From Neobacillus sp. Marseille-Q6967 (GTDB lineage: Bacteria > Bacillota > Bacilli > Bacillales > Cytobacillaceae), in assembly GCF_946151075.1 (NCBI RefSeq), contig NZ_CAMGZB010000001.1:2160001-2224000 (forward strand): DNA of 64,000 nt, written 5' to 3'. The notes beneath the pieces are model-generated. The model had not been told where the DNA came from and searched no databases. It saw only the letters and a list, made by a program, of their open reading frames with translations. Below, one piece after another: positions 36,946 through 44,218 of the stretch. Position numbers and translations under genes: made by a program. Position 1 is the first letter of the stretch, and each line of letters opens with the position of its first letter.

Positions 36946-38208
36946 ATGAAGAAAAGGAAAGTGTTAGGAGCAACCGTTTTAAGTTTAGCAATGGGAGTAT
37001 CCATGTTCGCAACAGGGGCTTTCGGGCAGCAATTAAAAACAGAGGAAACATACCGAGTGATCATCCAGGGGGCTGCATCCGAGAAAGCAAAAGTAAAAGA
37101 CCAAGTAGGAGTCCGCTGGGATTTCGGCACGGATGGGTTTACGACTACAGTAAATTCCAAACAATATCAGGCATTATTGAAAAACAAAAACTTAACGATA
37201 GAAAAGGTTGAACAGGTTCAGCTAGCTCCAAGTAAGGAGATAGCTGCCAAACCAGGTGGTACAGCAGGTACCGGTCCTAGTGATCAAACACCATGGGGCA
37301 TTGAAGCAATTTATAACAATGCTAGTATTCAAACTCCGACAGGTGGGGATGGAATTAAGGTAGCAGTGCTGGATACTGGTGTGAATAGTACTCATGTTGA
37401 CTTAGAAAACAATGTGGAACAATGTAAGGATTTTTCCCAAATGAAAACATCATTAGTTGAAGGATTCTGTGATGATGGAAACGGTCATGGTACCCATGTT
37501 GCCGGGACAGTCCTTGCAGATGGAGGGGATAATGGGTTAGGAATTTACGGTGTTGCACCGGATGCAGAACTTTGGGCATATAAAGTATTAAATAACCGCG
37601 GTTCTGGCTATTCCGATGATATCGCGGCAGGTATTCGTAAAGCCGCTGATGAAGGTGTTCGTTTAGGTCAGAAAGTAATTATCTCCATGTCACTTGGATC
37701 AAGTTCAAAGAGCTCGCTTATTGCTGATGCTGTTGATTATGCATACAGCAAAGGTGCACTTGTCATTGCTGCAGCAGGTAATAGTGGTCCTGCTGATAAT
37801 ACCATCGGATATCCTGGTGCACTTGTTAACGCTGTTGCAGTAGCGGCCTTAGAAGATGTTCAGGAAAACAGCACATACCGTGTGGCCGATTTCTCTTCCC
37901 GTGGAAATTCTGCAACAGATGGCGATTATGTAATTCAAGAACGTGATGTTGAGGTTGCAGCTCCAGGTAGAGCAATTGAGTCAACATGGAATGACGGATC
38001 TTATAACACGATCAGTGGTACATCAATGGCAACACCTCACGTTTCAGGACTTGCTGCGAAAATCTGGGCTGGAAACAAATCATTGTCTAATACACAAGTT
38101 CGCGCTGAGCTTCAAAGGTTGGCGAAGCTTTATGATGTGAAAGGCGGCATCGGAGCTGCAACTGGCGACGATCATGCATCCGGTTTCGGATTCCCAAGAG
38201 TTCAATAG
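36946..38208 (+). CDS. Secreted subtilisin-like serine protease (S8, S41/sphericase type)
   Basis: 420 residues: signal peptide (1-27, ending AFG or AFA-like), an I9-type propeptide to about residue 105, then the mature S8 protease. Catalytic triad Asp143 (VLDTGVN), His181 (GHGTHVAG) and Ser360 (GTSMATPH); oxyanion Asn279. Cys160 and Cys175 can form the disulfide of this subgroup. Closest in pattern to the subtilisins S41/S39 of cold-adapted Bacillus and to sphericase, for example VADFSSRGN and ASGFGFPRVQ at the end. Extracellular, Ca-binding. GGGGAGAG precedes the ATG. The NprR-type regulator follows at once in the same direction, so quorum control is likely. Confidence 0.93.
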   Translation: MKKRKVLGATVLSLAMGVSMFATGAFGQQLKTEETYRVIIQGAASEKAKVKDQVGVRWDFGTDGFTTTVNSKQYQALLKNKNLTIEKVEQVQLAPSKEIAAKPGGTAGTGPSDQTPWGIEAIYNNASIQTPTGGDGIKVAVLDTGVNSTHVDLENNVEQCKDFSQMKTSLVEGFCDDGNGHGTHVAGTVLADGGDNGLGIYGVAPDAELWAYKVLNNRGSGYSDDIAAGIRKAADEGVRLGQKVIISMSLGSSSKSSLIADAVDYAYSKGALVIAAAGNSGPADNTIGYPGALVNAVAVAALEDVQENSTYRVADFSSRGNSATDGDYVIQERDVEVAAPGRAIESTWNDGSYNTISGTSMATPHVSGLAAKIWAGNKSLSNTQVRAELQRLAKLYDVKGGIGAATGDDHASGFGFPRVQ

Positions 38209-38218
38209 AAACATAAAT

Positions 38219-38258
38219 AAAGAAACCATCTAGTTATTTTTGCTAGATGGTTTCTTTG
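38219..38258 (+). terminator. Terminator after protease gene
   Basis: Perfect 15-bp stem AAAGAAACCATCTAG/CTAGATGGTTTCTTT separates protease and regulator transcripts. Confidence 0.88.
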
Positions 38259-38294
38259 TATAAAAATAGAAAATAGGAAATAGTCTGAACAAAT

Positions 38295-38324
38295 TTGTGG
38301 AAGAGGTGGACAGCTTGGTATAAA
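38295..38324 (+). promoter_or_regulatory. Possible promoter of the NprR-type regulator
   Basis: TTGTGG (38295-38300), 18-bp spacer, TATAAA (38319-38324); the start codon is 38 bases further on. Confidence 0.45.
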
Positions 38325-38361
38325 ATTAAATGAGGAATGAAGGGCGTACAGGGGGGGTTAT

Positions 38362-39582
38362 ATGGAATTCGGACCATTAATTAAATACTACAGAACCCAA
38401 AAGGGGATGACGCAAAAAGAGCTTGCTGCCGGTATCTGCTCAATCCCTCATTTAAGTAAGATTGAGAATAACGCCAAAGATGCCAATGAAGAGACAATCT
38501 CCCTACTGCTTGAAAGGCTCGAAGTCAGCTTCGATGAAATGGAAGAAAAAGAAGGACTTATCCATATTTTATTAAAGGATCTTGGCGAAAAAATTAATTA
38601 CTATTTACGGGAAGAAATCGAGGACATTTATCAAGAGCTGAAGGCGTTAGAGCATGTAATCCCTTTTTCGAATTATATGTATTCTTTTGAATTATATAAG
38701 TATCGCTATCTATTATTCAAGGGGTTAATTAGTGAGGCAGAAACACAAAGGGACCTATTGTACAAACAAAAGAAAAATTTTTCCCAACATGAGAACTATT
38801 TATTTCGTTATTATAATGGTGTATTTTTAATGATAAAGGGTCAGTTTAAAAAAGCTGATGAAATATTTGAAGCATTATCTCTCGAAAACAACAATGAATC
38901 AACTAATGGAGAATTTCTCTACCACTGGGCCTTTGTTAAGAGCTCACTCGATCAGTCCGGATACGCAATCCATTACGGCAGACTAGCTTTGCAAATCTTC
39001 ATGAACCAGCATAATTTTTATCGTATACTTCATACTTTAATGTTACTGGGAATAAATTATACTCACTCCAATATCTATGAAGAAGCATTAGTCTGTTTTA
39101 ATCATTTAATTCGGAATGCAGAGCTGTTAAAAGAAGAAAAAATGCTGCCGCAAATTTACCATAATATGGGCTACCTGCAAAAGAGAATGAATAACGTAAA
39201 AGAAGCTCTAACATATTTTGAAAAAAGTATGAAATTACAGCCGAGTAAAAATTTCCATTATCTTGTAACTAAATATACAATTGCTGAAATTCATTTCAAT
39301 TTAGGATCAATGGAAAATGCAAGGGATTATTTTATGCTTGTTAAATCTCTTTCAAAAGAAATCGGTGTAAAAAAATATCGACTGCTTGCAAATTTTTATT
39401 TAACTTACATGGATTCCTCCGAAAAAGCGATTAAATACTTAGAATCAAAAGTAATTCCGTATTTTGAGGAGACCAAAGAACATAAAGACGATCTAACCAG
39501 ATTTTATAAATTGCTCTCAGACCATTACCAAAATAAAGGTATGTATCTGGAGGCAGTAAAATATTTTACTAAATTAAATTGA
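38362..39582 (+). CDS. NprR/PlcR-type HTH-TPR transcription regulator (RRNPP family)
   Basis: 406 residues: an XRE helix-turn-helix (residues 5-60: LIKYYRTQKGMTQKELAAGI, then IPHLSKIENN) followed by about eight or nine TPR-like helical repeats from residue 65 to the end, such as YEEALVCFNHLI, KEALTYFEKSMKLQPS and YLEAVKYFTKLN. This is the architecture and length of NprR. Family receptors bind a short re-imported peptide in the TPR groove and change DNA binding. The gene is followed after 11 bases by an exported pro-peptide gene whose ribosome binding site touches its stop codon. The upstream protease is the likely target. GGGGGGG stands before the ATG. Confidence 0.86.
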   Translation: MEFGPLIKYYRTQKGMTQKELAAGICSIPHLSKIENNAKDANEETISLLLERLEVSFDEMEEKEGLIHILLKDLGEKINYYLREEIEDIYQELKALEHVIPFSNYMYSFELYKYRYLLFKGLISEAETQRDLLYKQKKNFSQHENYLFRYYNGVFLMIKGQFKKADEIFEALSLENNNESTNGEFLYHWAFVKSSLDQSGYAIHYGRLALQIFMNQHNFYRILHTLMLLGINYTHSNIYEEALVCFNHLIRNAELLKEEKMLPQIYHNMGYLQKRMNNVKEALTYFEKSMKLQPSKNFHYLVTKYTIAEIHFNLGSMENARDYFMLVKSLSKEIGVKKYRLLANFYLTYMDSSEKAIKYLESKVIPYFEETKEHKDDLTRFYKLLSDHYQNKGMYLEAVKYFTKLN

Positions 39583-39593
39583 GGAGGAAGAAC

Positions 39594-39743
39594 ATGAAAA
39601 AGGCTATAATCCTATTATTTTCACTTTCACTTCTTGTTTCTTTTACACCAGCAAAGGCTAATAATAGCCAAAGTTCATCCCTTGAACTAGCTCAATCCAT
39701 TCAAACTCAAAATAGTCATCCTATTTATCCTCCAATTGGATAA
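39594..39743 (+). CDS. Exported pro-peptide, putative pheromone of the adjacent receptor
   Basis: A 49-residue ORF with GAGGAGGAAGAAC before the ATG, the ribosome binding site overlapping the regulator's stop. It has a perfect Sec signal peptide (MKKAIILLFSLSLLVSFTPA, then KA, cleavage after AKA at 22) and a 27-residue exported tail ending SHPIYPPIG. Size, export signal, position and C-terminal Pro-rich end fit RRNPP pro-peptides such as NprX (ends SKPDIVG) and PapR. The active part would be the last 5-9 residues, trimmed outside and re-imported by Opp (inference from the family). It is too short for usual gene finders. Confidence 0.78.
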   Translation: MKKAIILLFSLSLLVSFTPAKANNSQSSSLELAQSIQTQNSHPIYPPIG

Positions 39744-39752
39744 TAAATTCTT

Positions 39753-39784
39753 CCTTCTAGATGTAATCTAGAGGGGTTTTTTTA
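39753..39784 (+). terminator. Terminator after the pro-peptide gene
   Basis: Stem CTTCTAGAT/ATCTAGAGG with 3-nt loop and seven T residues. Confidence 0.78.
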
Positions 39785-39832
39785 TAAATGGAGGTTAAAG
39801 AGGACAGAATATCATCAAAAAGAGGTGAGAGT

Positions 39833-40000
39833 ATGAACGATAAGGAACCGCAGTTTCAGAGTGGAGAATTACTTGGAAAAAAGGAAAAGGGGCTTTATGG
39901 TCTTGACCCTGAAATGAGTCTGCTTTCCGTTAGCTTTGCAACAACCGAAAACCCTTATTTAAATGAACACTATCAAGAGGATCCGAAGGATGGAGATTAG
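39833..40000 (+). CDS. Small hydrophilic protein, 55 aa
   Basis: 55 residues, MNDKEPQFQSGELLGKKEKG then YGLDPEMSLLSVSFATTENP, no cysteine or membrane segment. ATG at 39833 has AGAGGTGAGAG upstream; an extension to 39788 starts within the previous terminator. No family recognised. Confidence 0.6.
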   Translation: MNDKEPQFQSGELLGKKEKGLYGLDPEMSLLSVSFATTENPYLNEHYQEDPKDGD

Positions 40001-40113
40001 ATGAGTTTATTTTAATTGGTAAATTTAGGAGTTATTGTCGAAAAACTTTTAGAAGATTTAATTAGTAATGGTTGATTGTTCGTTTCTAATAATGATATCA
40101 TTAAAAACGTAAT

Positions 40114-40127
40114 TGTAAGCGCTAACA
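40114..40127 (+). promoter_or_regulatory. Catabolite-responsive element (cre)
   Basis: TGTAAGCGCTAACA matches the CcpA box consensus TGWAANCGNTNWCA at every position. It lies in a 260-bp gap with a terminator 50 bases downstream. The same bases form the left arm of an inverted repeat ATTGTAAGC/GCTTACAAT (40112-40147). Confidence 0.6.
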
Positions 40128-40174
40128 TAAAGAGAGAGCTTACAATTTATAGGGGGTCTACATATAAAAGGACC

Positions 40175-40216
40175 GAAACGGGAACTGAATTATTTTCAGT
40201 TCCCGTTTTGTTTTTA
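40175..40216 (+). terminator. Strong terminator in gap before 40263
   Basis: 13-bp stem AAACGGGAACTGA/TCAGTTCCCGTTT, 6-8-nt loop, then T-rich. No ORF lies between it and the gene ending at 40000, so it ends either that transcript or a short RNA. Confidence 0.8.
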
Positions 40217-40262
40217 TCATTACGGGCAAAATAAAGTTATGTGTTAAAAAGGAGGAAAATAA

Positions 40263-40673
40263 ATGCAATCATTTGTTGTTGGATTTCACCAAGAAGATAA
40301 TGTTGATTCCATGCAAATTCAAAAATTAAGTGAGTCTGATTTTAATAAAGCAACGGAAGGGGGAACAAGGCATCTATTTGACTTGGATACCAATATGGGA
40401 TTCTTTGTTTTTTTTGATGCGGAGGATGCTGATGGTCTTGTTTCGCACATGGTCCTACAATACGAGGATCCAAATGAAGAAGAAGCCAATGAGGATCCTG
40501 TTGCCTGTTACTCTTTTCAAATGAAGGACTTTTACGAATTTATGGCCCTGTATCTTAATGACTTAGAATTTAATGAGGAAACAGCTGAAGAAGACGAAGA
40601 TTACGGCCCAATTCATCATTTAGCTCATCTTTTATACCATATTGTAGAAGAAGGAAAAGACATTGAAGTATAA
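40263..40673 (+). CDS. Acidic cytosolic protein, unknown
   Basis: 136 residues, strongly acidic, with a stretch of Glu/Asp near 75-83 and 110-120, and alternating beta-like segments (FVVGFHQED, GFFVFFDAEDADG). No signal or membrane segment. AAAAAGGAGGAAAATAA precedes the ATG. Looks like a single-domain soluble protein restricted to Bacillaceae; I do not recognise its function. Confidence 0.7.
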   Translation: MQSFVVGFHQEDNVDSMQIQKLSESDFNKATEGGTRHLFDLDTNMGFFVFFDAEDADGLVSHMVLQYEDPNEEEANEDPVACYSFQMKDFYEFMALYLNDLEFNEETAEEDEDYGPIHHLAHLLYHIVEEGKDIEV

Positions 40674-40699
40674 AAAGAGTAGGCTTACTACTCTTTTTT
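40674..40699 (+). terminator. Terminator after the acidic protein gene
   Basis: 10-bp stem AAAAGAGTAG/CTACTCTTTT, 4-nt loop, T run. Confidence 0.8.
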
Positions 40700-40751
40700 A
40701 CATATAAACCAAGTAACTGAAATTAAGTTCAGCTTCATTTACTATAAAGAA

Positions 40752-41113
40752 TTCATAGTGCCCGAAAAGGAAGGCGTCCCAAGAATTCGGTCACTATAGA
40801 GGGTTTATAGTGCCCGAAAAGGAAGGCGTCCTAAGAATTCGGTCACTATAGAGGGTTCATAGTGCCCGAAAAGGAAGGCGTCCCAAGAATTCGGTCACTA
40901 TAGAGGGTTCATAGTGCCCGAAAAGGAAGGAGTCCCAAGAACTCGGTCACTATAGAGGGTTCATAGTGCCCTAAATAGAAGGAGGCTCACGGTTTCGGTC
41001 ACAATAAAGGGTTCATAGTGCCCGAAAAGGAAGGCGTCCCAAGAATTCGGTCACAATAAAGGGTTCATAGTGACCGAAATATAAGGAAGCCAAGGATTTC
41101 GGTCACTATGTTC
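40752..41113. repeat. Tandem array of seven hairpin units, period 52 bp
   Basis: Unit TTCATAGTGCCCGAAAAGG, a 14-nt GC-rich middle, then TTCGGTCACTATAGAGGG. The ends CATAGTGCCCGAA and TTCGGTCACTATAG pair. Starts near 40752, 40804, 40856, 40908, 40960, 41012 and 41064, exactly 52 apart. Units 5 and 7 are divergent. Its sequence is unlike the array at 25975, but the period is the same. Between the acidic protein gene and a convergent VOC gene. Confidence 0.9.
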
Positions 41114-41137
41114 TTGGCAAATATTACATTAAATAAA

Positions 41138-41163
41138 ATAATCCCCTCTACAAAGGGGATTAC
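41138..41163 (-). terminator. Terminator of the VOC/FAD gene pair
   Basis: 8-bp stem AATCCCCT/AGGGGATT, read on the minus strand with T residues after it. Confidence 0.72.
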
Positions 41164-41173
41164 AAAATACTCC

Positions 41174-41557
41174 TTATCTTTGGAAGAATTCGATCCATTC
41201 ACCCTCTGGTCCATGGAAAAAGAAATACCGATAACCATTTGGTAGTGTCGTGATTTCATTATCAATTAGGACGACATCCAATGACTTGATTCTGTCAAAT
41301 TCTTCTTCAATATCATCAACAGTTAAGGCGATATGGTGAACCTTACCTTCTTCAGGAAGATTGTCATTGTACCCTTGGATTAACTCTAAGTCCGTTTCAT
41401 CCGAACCATTAAACCCAAGAAATGCTAATACGATAACACCATTTGTATGCTGGAGCTTATCCTTAAGTTCCATTCCGACAATATCCTGATAAAATTGGAT
41501 TGATCTATCAATGTCTTTTACCATGATGCCTACATGATCAATTTTCTTACCTGCCAA
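41174..41557 (-). CDS. VOC (glyoxalase/dioxygenase fold) family protein
   Basis: 127-residue single VOC unit of two beta-alpha-beta-beta-beta modules. Metal-ligand positions are recognisable: His in KIDHVGIMV, Glu in DLELIQG, His in VHHIALTV and Glu in GEWIEFFQ, as in glyoxalase I-like and methylmalonyl-CoA epimerase-like proteins. The reaction cannot be told. AGGCGAGG is before the ATG on the minus strand. It lies 18 bases downstream of the FAD protein gene, so the two are probably cotranscribed. Confidence 0.85.
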   Translation of the reverse strand: MAGKKIDHVGIMVKDIDRSIQFYQDIVGMELKDKLQHTNGVIVLAFLGFNGSDETDLELIQGYNDNLPEEGKVHHIALTVDDIEEEFDRIKSLDVVLIDNEITTLPNGYRYFFFHGPEGEWIEFFQR

Positions 41558-41575
41558 GTAACCTCGCCTCTTTTA

Positions 41576-42139
41576 TTAAGATTTTAAAACATCATGGTCG
41601 ACGTAGCGCTCACCGTTTAGCTCACTTACTACGCTGATTGCTACTCTCGCGCCGTCACCAGCAGTAACGATGGTATGTACACTCACACCTGCTACGGTTC
41701 CTGCTGCCCAGATACCGTCAACATTTGTTTTACCAGCAGCATCCACATCAAGAATGGTTTTAACTCTTGGCTCTGTACCTGGTTTTGTCGTTAAGCCGGC
41801 CTTTTCAGCTAGGTCAGTAAAGAATCCAGTAGCAACGATTACGTGCTTTGCTTCGTGGTCTCCATTGCTTGTTTCGACTTTGAAGCCGCCATCCACTTTT
41901 GAAATATTCGTTACAGTTGCTTGAACAATTTCTGCACCAAATTTTCTTACTTGTTTTTTTCCAATCTCAACAAGATCTGGACCGGAAATTTCCATGACAC
42001 CATAATGGTTTTCAACCCAAGCACGCTTTGTAACCGTTTTATCATCATCTAAAATTAAAGTTTTCTTTCCAGCTTTCGCCGTAATTAACGCTGCGCTCGC
42101 TCCAGCTGGACCTGCTCCAATGACAACAACATCTAACAT
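41576..42139 (-). CDS. FAD-only, thioredoxin-reductase-like protein
   Basis: 187 residues. N-terminal FAD fold GAGPAGASAALITAKAGK, a central HVIVATGFF, and the C-terminal FAD contact DGIWAAGTVAGVSVHTIVTAGDGARVA. Compared with thioredoxin reductases (about 310 aa), the NADPH-binding domain is absent and there is no cysteine in the whole protein, so neither NADPH docking nor disulfide exchange is expected by the usual path. ATG at 42139 follows GGAGG by 7 bases; the one at 42145 is too close. Cotranscribed with the VOC gene. Confidence 0.82.
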   Translation of the reverse strand: MLDVVVIGAGPAGASAALITAKAGKKTLILDDDKTVTKRAWVENHYGVMEISGPDLVEIGKKQVRKFGAEIVQATVTNISKVDGGFKVETSNGDHEAKHVIVATGFFTDLAEKAGLTTKPGTEPRVKTILDVDAAGKTNVDGIWAAGTVAGVSVHTIVTAGDGARVAISVVSELNGERYVDHDVLKS

Positions 42140-42247
42140 TTTCATACCTCCAGTTTAATTATAATCATTATTAATTTTAACTATTTCTAATTTTATTGTA
42201 AAACAAACAGTCTTATCATATCCCAAATCCATACCCTTTAAAAGAAA

Positions 42248-42283
42248 AGAACCATCACTTCCAGATAGGAGTGATGGTTCTTT
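42248..42283 (-). terminator. Terminator of the MarR-MFS operon
   Basis: 13-bp stem AAGAACCATCACT/AGTGATGGTTCTT directly after the MFS stop codon. Confidence 0.82.
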
Positions 42284-42285
42284 GT

Positions 42286-43497
42286 TTAAACCTCAATGTT
42301 GTTAAAGGACTGTTGAGTTTTAACATCCTGAGAAGCTTTTTTCCTGCCATGCAAGAAATAATAGAGAACAATACCAACTAGTACATAAAAAGAAAATAAA
42401 AAGTATAAAGAGCTGTAGGACATGTTTGCCGCTATTAATCCAACAAAAAATGATCCAAGTGCAATCCCCATATCATAGATTGATAGAAAGGTAGCAGTAG
42501 CTAACCCGCGTTTTCTAGGAGCAGCCTTTTGGATAGCAATGGTTTGAAAGGTTGGAAACAGCGTTCCCCATCCTAACCCAATTAATCCTGCTGAAACAAG
42601 GAATGTAACAACTCCAGTACTTTGACTTAATGAGAACATTCCAATCGCAAACAAGATGATGGATGGATAAACAATAACGTTTGCTCCATATTGGTCATAC
42701 CATTTTCCTGTAAATGGTCTGGACATTAATAATACAATAGCATAAACCACGAAGAATAGACTAGATACTCCTTCTAGATGAAGTTCTGTTGCATAAACAG
42801 ATACGAAGGAAAGCAATGCTGAATACACAATAGCCAAAAAGCTGCCGACTAATGCAATCGGAACAGAGGAAGGTTCAACAAAGTTTTTAAAAGAAAAGGA
42901 CGATTGAATCATAACTTTTTCAGGTTCCATACTTTTCTTTAATTTAACAGTTAGACCTGTGATAAGTGCACCAAATGCAACTACGATGGTAATAATAAAC
43001 ATGGTGGTGGCACCCAATTGTTGAATTGCTGTAAGTCCTACAAACGGTCCTAATACCATCGCCATGTTAGACGACATAACAAAGTACCCCATGCCTTCTC
43101 CTCTCCGTGAGGCCGGAATGAGATCGGCTACAATCGCTCCTGCCGCAGTTGTGGCCATTCCAAAACCAATACCGTGTAATAACCGAATGACAAGATAACC
43201 GGGAACAGTTTTAGGAAATAAATATAAAAGTGAAGCCGCTGCAAAAATAATCAGGGCCGTTAGCAATACTTTTCTATTCCCAGCTCGTTCCAGCCAAACG
43301 CCCGCAAGAGGACGGGAGATGATCGCTGAAAGCAAAAATACGGTTGTCATTAGTCCTGCCTGTGAAGCACTGCTGTTAAATTCCTGCAGTGAAAAAATCG
43401 GCAGGGTAACGAGTAAAATATAAAATGTCAAAAAGAGAAAAAAGTTACTTAAGGAAATACTAATAAAATCCTTCGTCCATAATTTCGGTTTGTTCAT
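42286..43497 (-). CDS. MFS efflux transporter
   Basis: 403 residues with 12 membrane helices. The loop 2-3 signature reads SRPLAGVWLERAGNRKVLL, the typical drug-H+ antiporter motif A, and the second half repeats it as SRPFTGKWYDQYGANVIVY. AAGGAGTGCATC precedes the ATG at 43497, chosen over a GTG at 43506 that overlaps it. It lies 12 bases behind a MarR gene, like the YwoH-YwoG pair of B. subtilis, so it is likely induced by its own substrate. Substrate unknown. Confidence 0.88.
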   Translation of the reverse strand: MNKPKLWTKDFISISLSNFFLFLTFYILLVTLPIFSLQEFNSSASQAGLMTTVFLLSAIISRPLAGVWLERAGNRKVLLTALIIFAAASLLYLFPKTVPGYLVIRLLHGIGFGMATTAAGAIVADLIPASRRGEGMGYFVMSSNMAMVLGPFVGLTAIQQLGATTMFIITIVVAFGALITGLTVKLKKSMEPEKVMIQSSFSFKNFVEPSSVPIALVGSFLAIVYSALLSFVSVYATELHLEGVSSLFFVVYAIVLLMSRPFTGKWYDQYGANVIVYPSIILFAIGMFSLSQSTGVVTFLVSAGLIGLGWGTLFPTFQTIAIQKAAPRKRGLATATFLSIYDMGIALGSFFVGLIAANMSYSSLYFLFSFYVLVGIVLYYFLHGRKKASQDVKTQQSFNNIEV

Positions 43498-43509
43498 ATG
43501 ATGCACTCC

Positions 43510-43932
43510 TTATAAAATCTGCTTTAACCACATTGACTGCAGTCTGGATAATTCCTCCTGATCTGCTTCAGGGAGGTTCTTTAATAGCGAATGATTACAT
43601 TCAAATACGGCCTGCTCCCATTTGGGGTATTCTGTTAATGCTTTATCTGTTAATTGAATATACTTCTCTCTTTTATCCTGGCCTGGTACCTGTTTTACAT
43701 ATCCTTGTTTTACCAGCCGTTGAATAGTGCGCGTCATCGGCGGAGCTTCCACAAATAAGTATTCACATAGTTCTTTCTGTGTTAAGGACCCTTTTGTTTT
43801 TAAAACAAATGAAACAGACCATTGGGCACTGTATAATCCGAAAGGTTTTAAGGTTTCATTGAGTTTATTCGTTAGATGGCGTGATAACTGGTGAAGAGTA
43901 TGAAATAATCCGTGACTGTTCAAAAAATTCAC
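43510..43932 (-). CDS. MarR family regulator
   Basis: 140 residues of winged-helix MarR type: SAQWSVSFVLKTKGSLTQKEL is the start of the DNA-binding lobe, with recognition helix APPMTRTIQRLVKQGYV and wing DKREKYIQLTDKA. Probably represses its own operon and the MFS gene behind it, until a ligand binds. A perfect 18-bp palindrome lies 20 bases before the start codon. It begins TTG/ATG at 43932 with CTGGAGTGAA upstream. Confidence 0.9.
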   Translation of the reverse strand: MNFLNSHGLFHTLHQLSRHLTNKLNETLKPFGLYSAQWSVSFVLKTKGSLTQKELCEYLFVEAPPMTRTIQRLVKQGYVKQVPGQDKREKYIQLTDKALTEYPKWEQAVFECNHSLLKNLPEADQEELSRLQSMWLKQIL

Positions 43933-43951
43933 TCCAGGTTAATATATATAT

Positions 43952-43969
43952 TAGTTACCTAGGTAACTA
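43952..43969. promoter_or_regulatory. Operator palindrome of the MarR-MFS operon
   Basis: TAGTTACCTAGGTAACTA is a perfect 18-bp palindrome just upstream of the marR-like gene, in the size range bound by MarR dimers. Confidence 0.7.
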
Positions 43970-44045
43970 TATTCCTAAATCGTTAATTTGTCAACATTTT
44001 GAGACCTTTTGAGAGATTAATTAGAAGTCGGTAAAAAACTGGCTT

Positions 44046-44179
44046 GGCGGATAAAACGAAAGTAACGGCGGATATCCGAACCAAATAGGCGGAAATAAAG
44101 ACGAGTGGCGGATAACTGGAAGAACCAGGCGGATATCGAAAAAAATAGGCAGATATCTGAAAAACCAAATAGGAGGATA
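44046..44179. repeat. Degenerate short tandem repeat, unit about 21 bp
   Basis: Seven imperfect units that begin GGCGGATA (or GGCGGAAA, GGCAGATA, GGAGGATA) with purine-rich remainders. Spacing about 19-24 bp. Intergenic, next to the metH terminator; no ORF with a ribosome binding site. Confidence 0.7.
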
Positions 44180-44182
44180 AAA

Positions 44183-44213
44183 AAATCCGCGGAACCTAAA
44201 TTCCGCGGACTAC
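44183..44213 (-). terminator. Terminator of the methionine operon
   Basis: 9-bp stem TCCGCGGAA/TTCCGCGGA; on the minus strand followed by seven T residues. Confidence 0.85.
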
Positions 44214-44218
44214 AATAA

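Noticed and set aside
40752..41113. Mobile element ends in the second array
   Set aside because: No transposase, no target-site duplication; the units are regular tandem copies.
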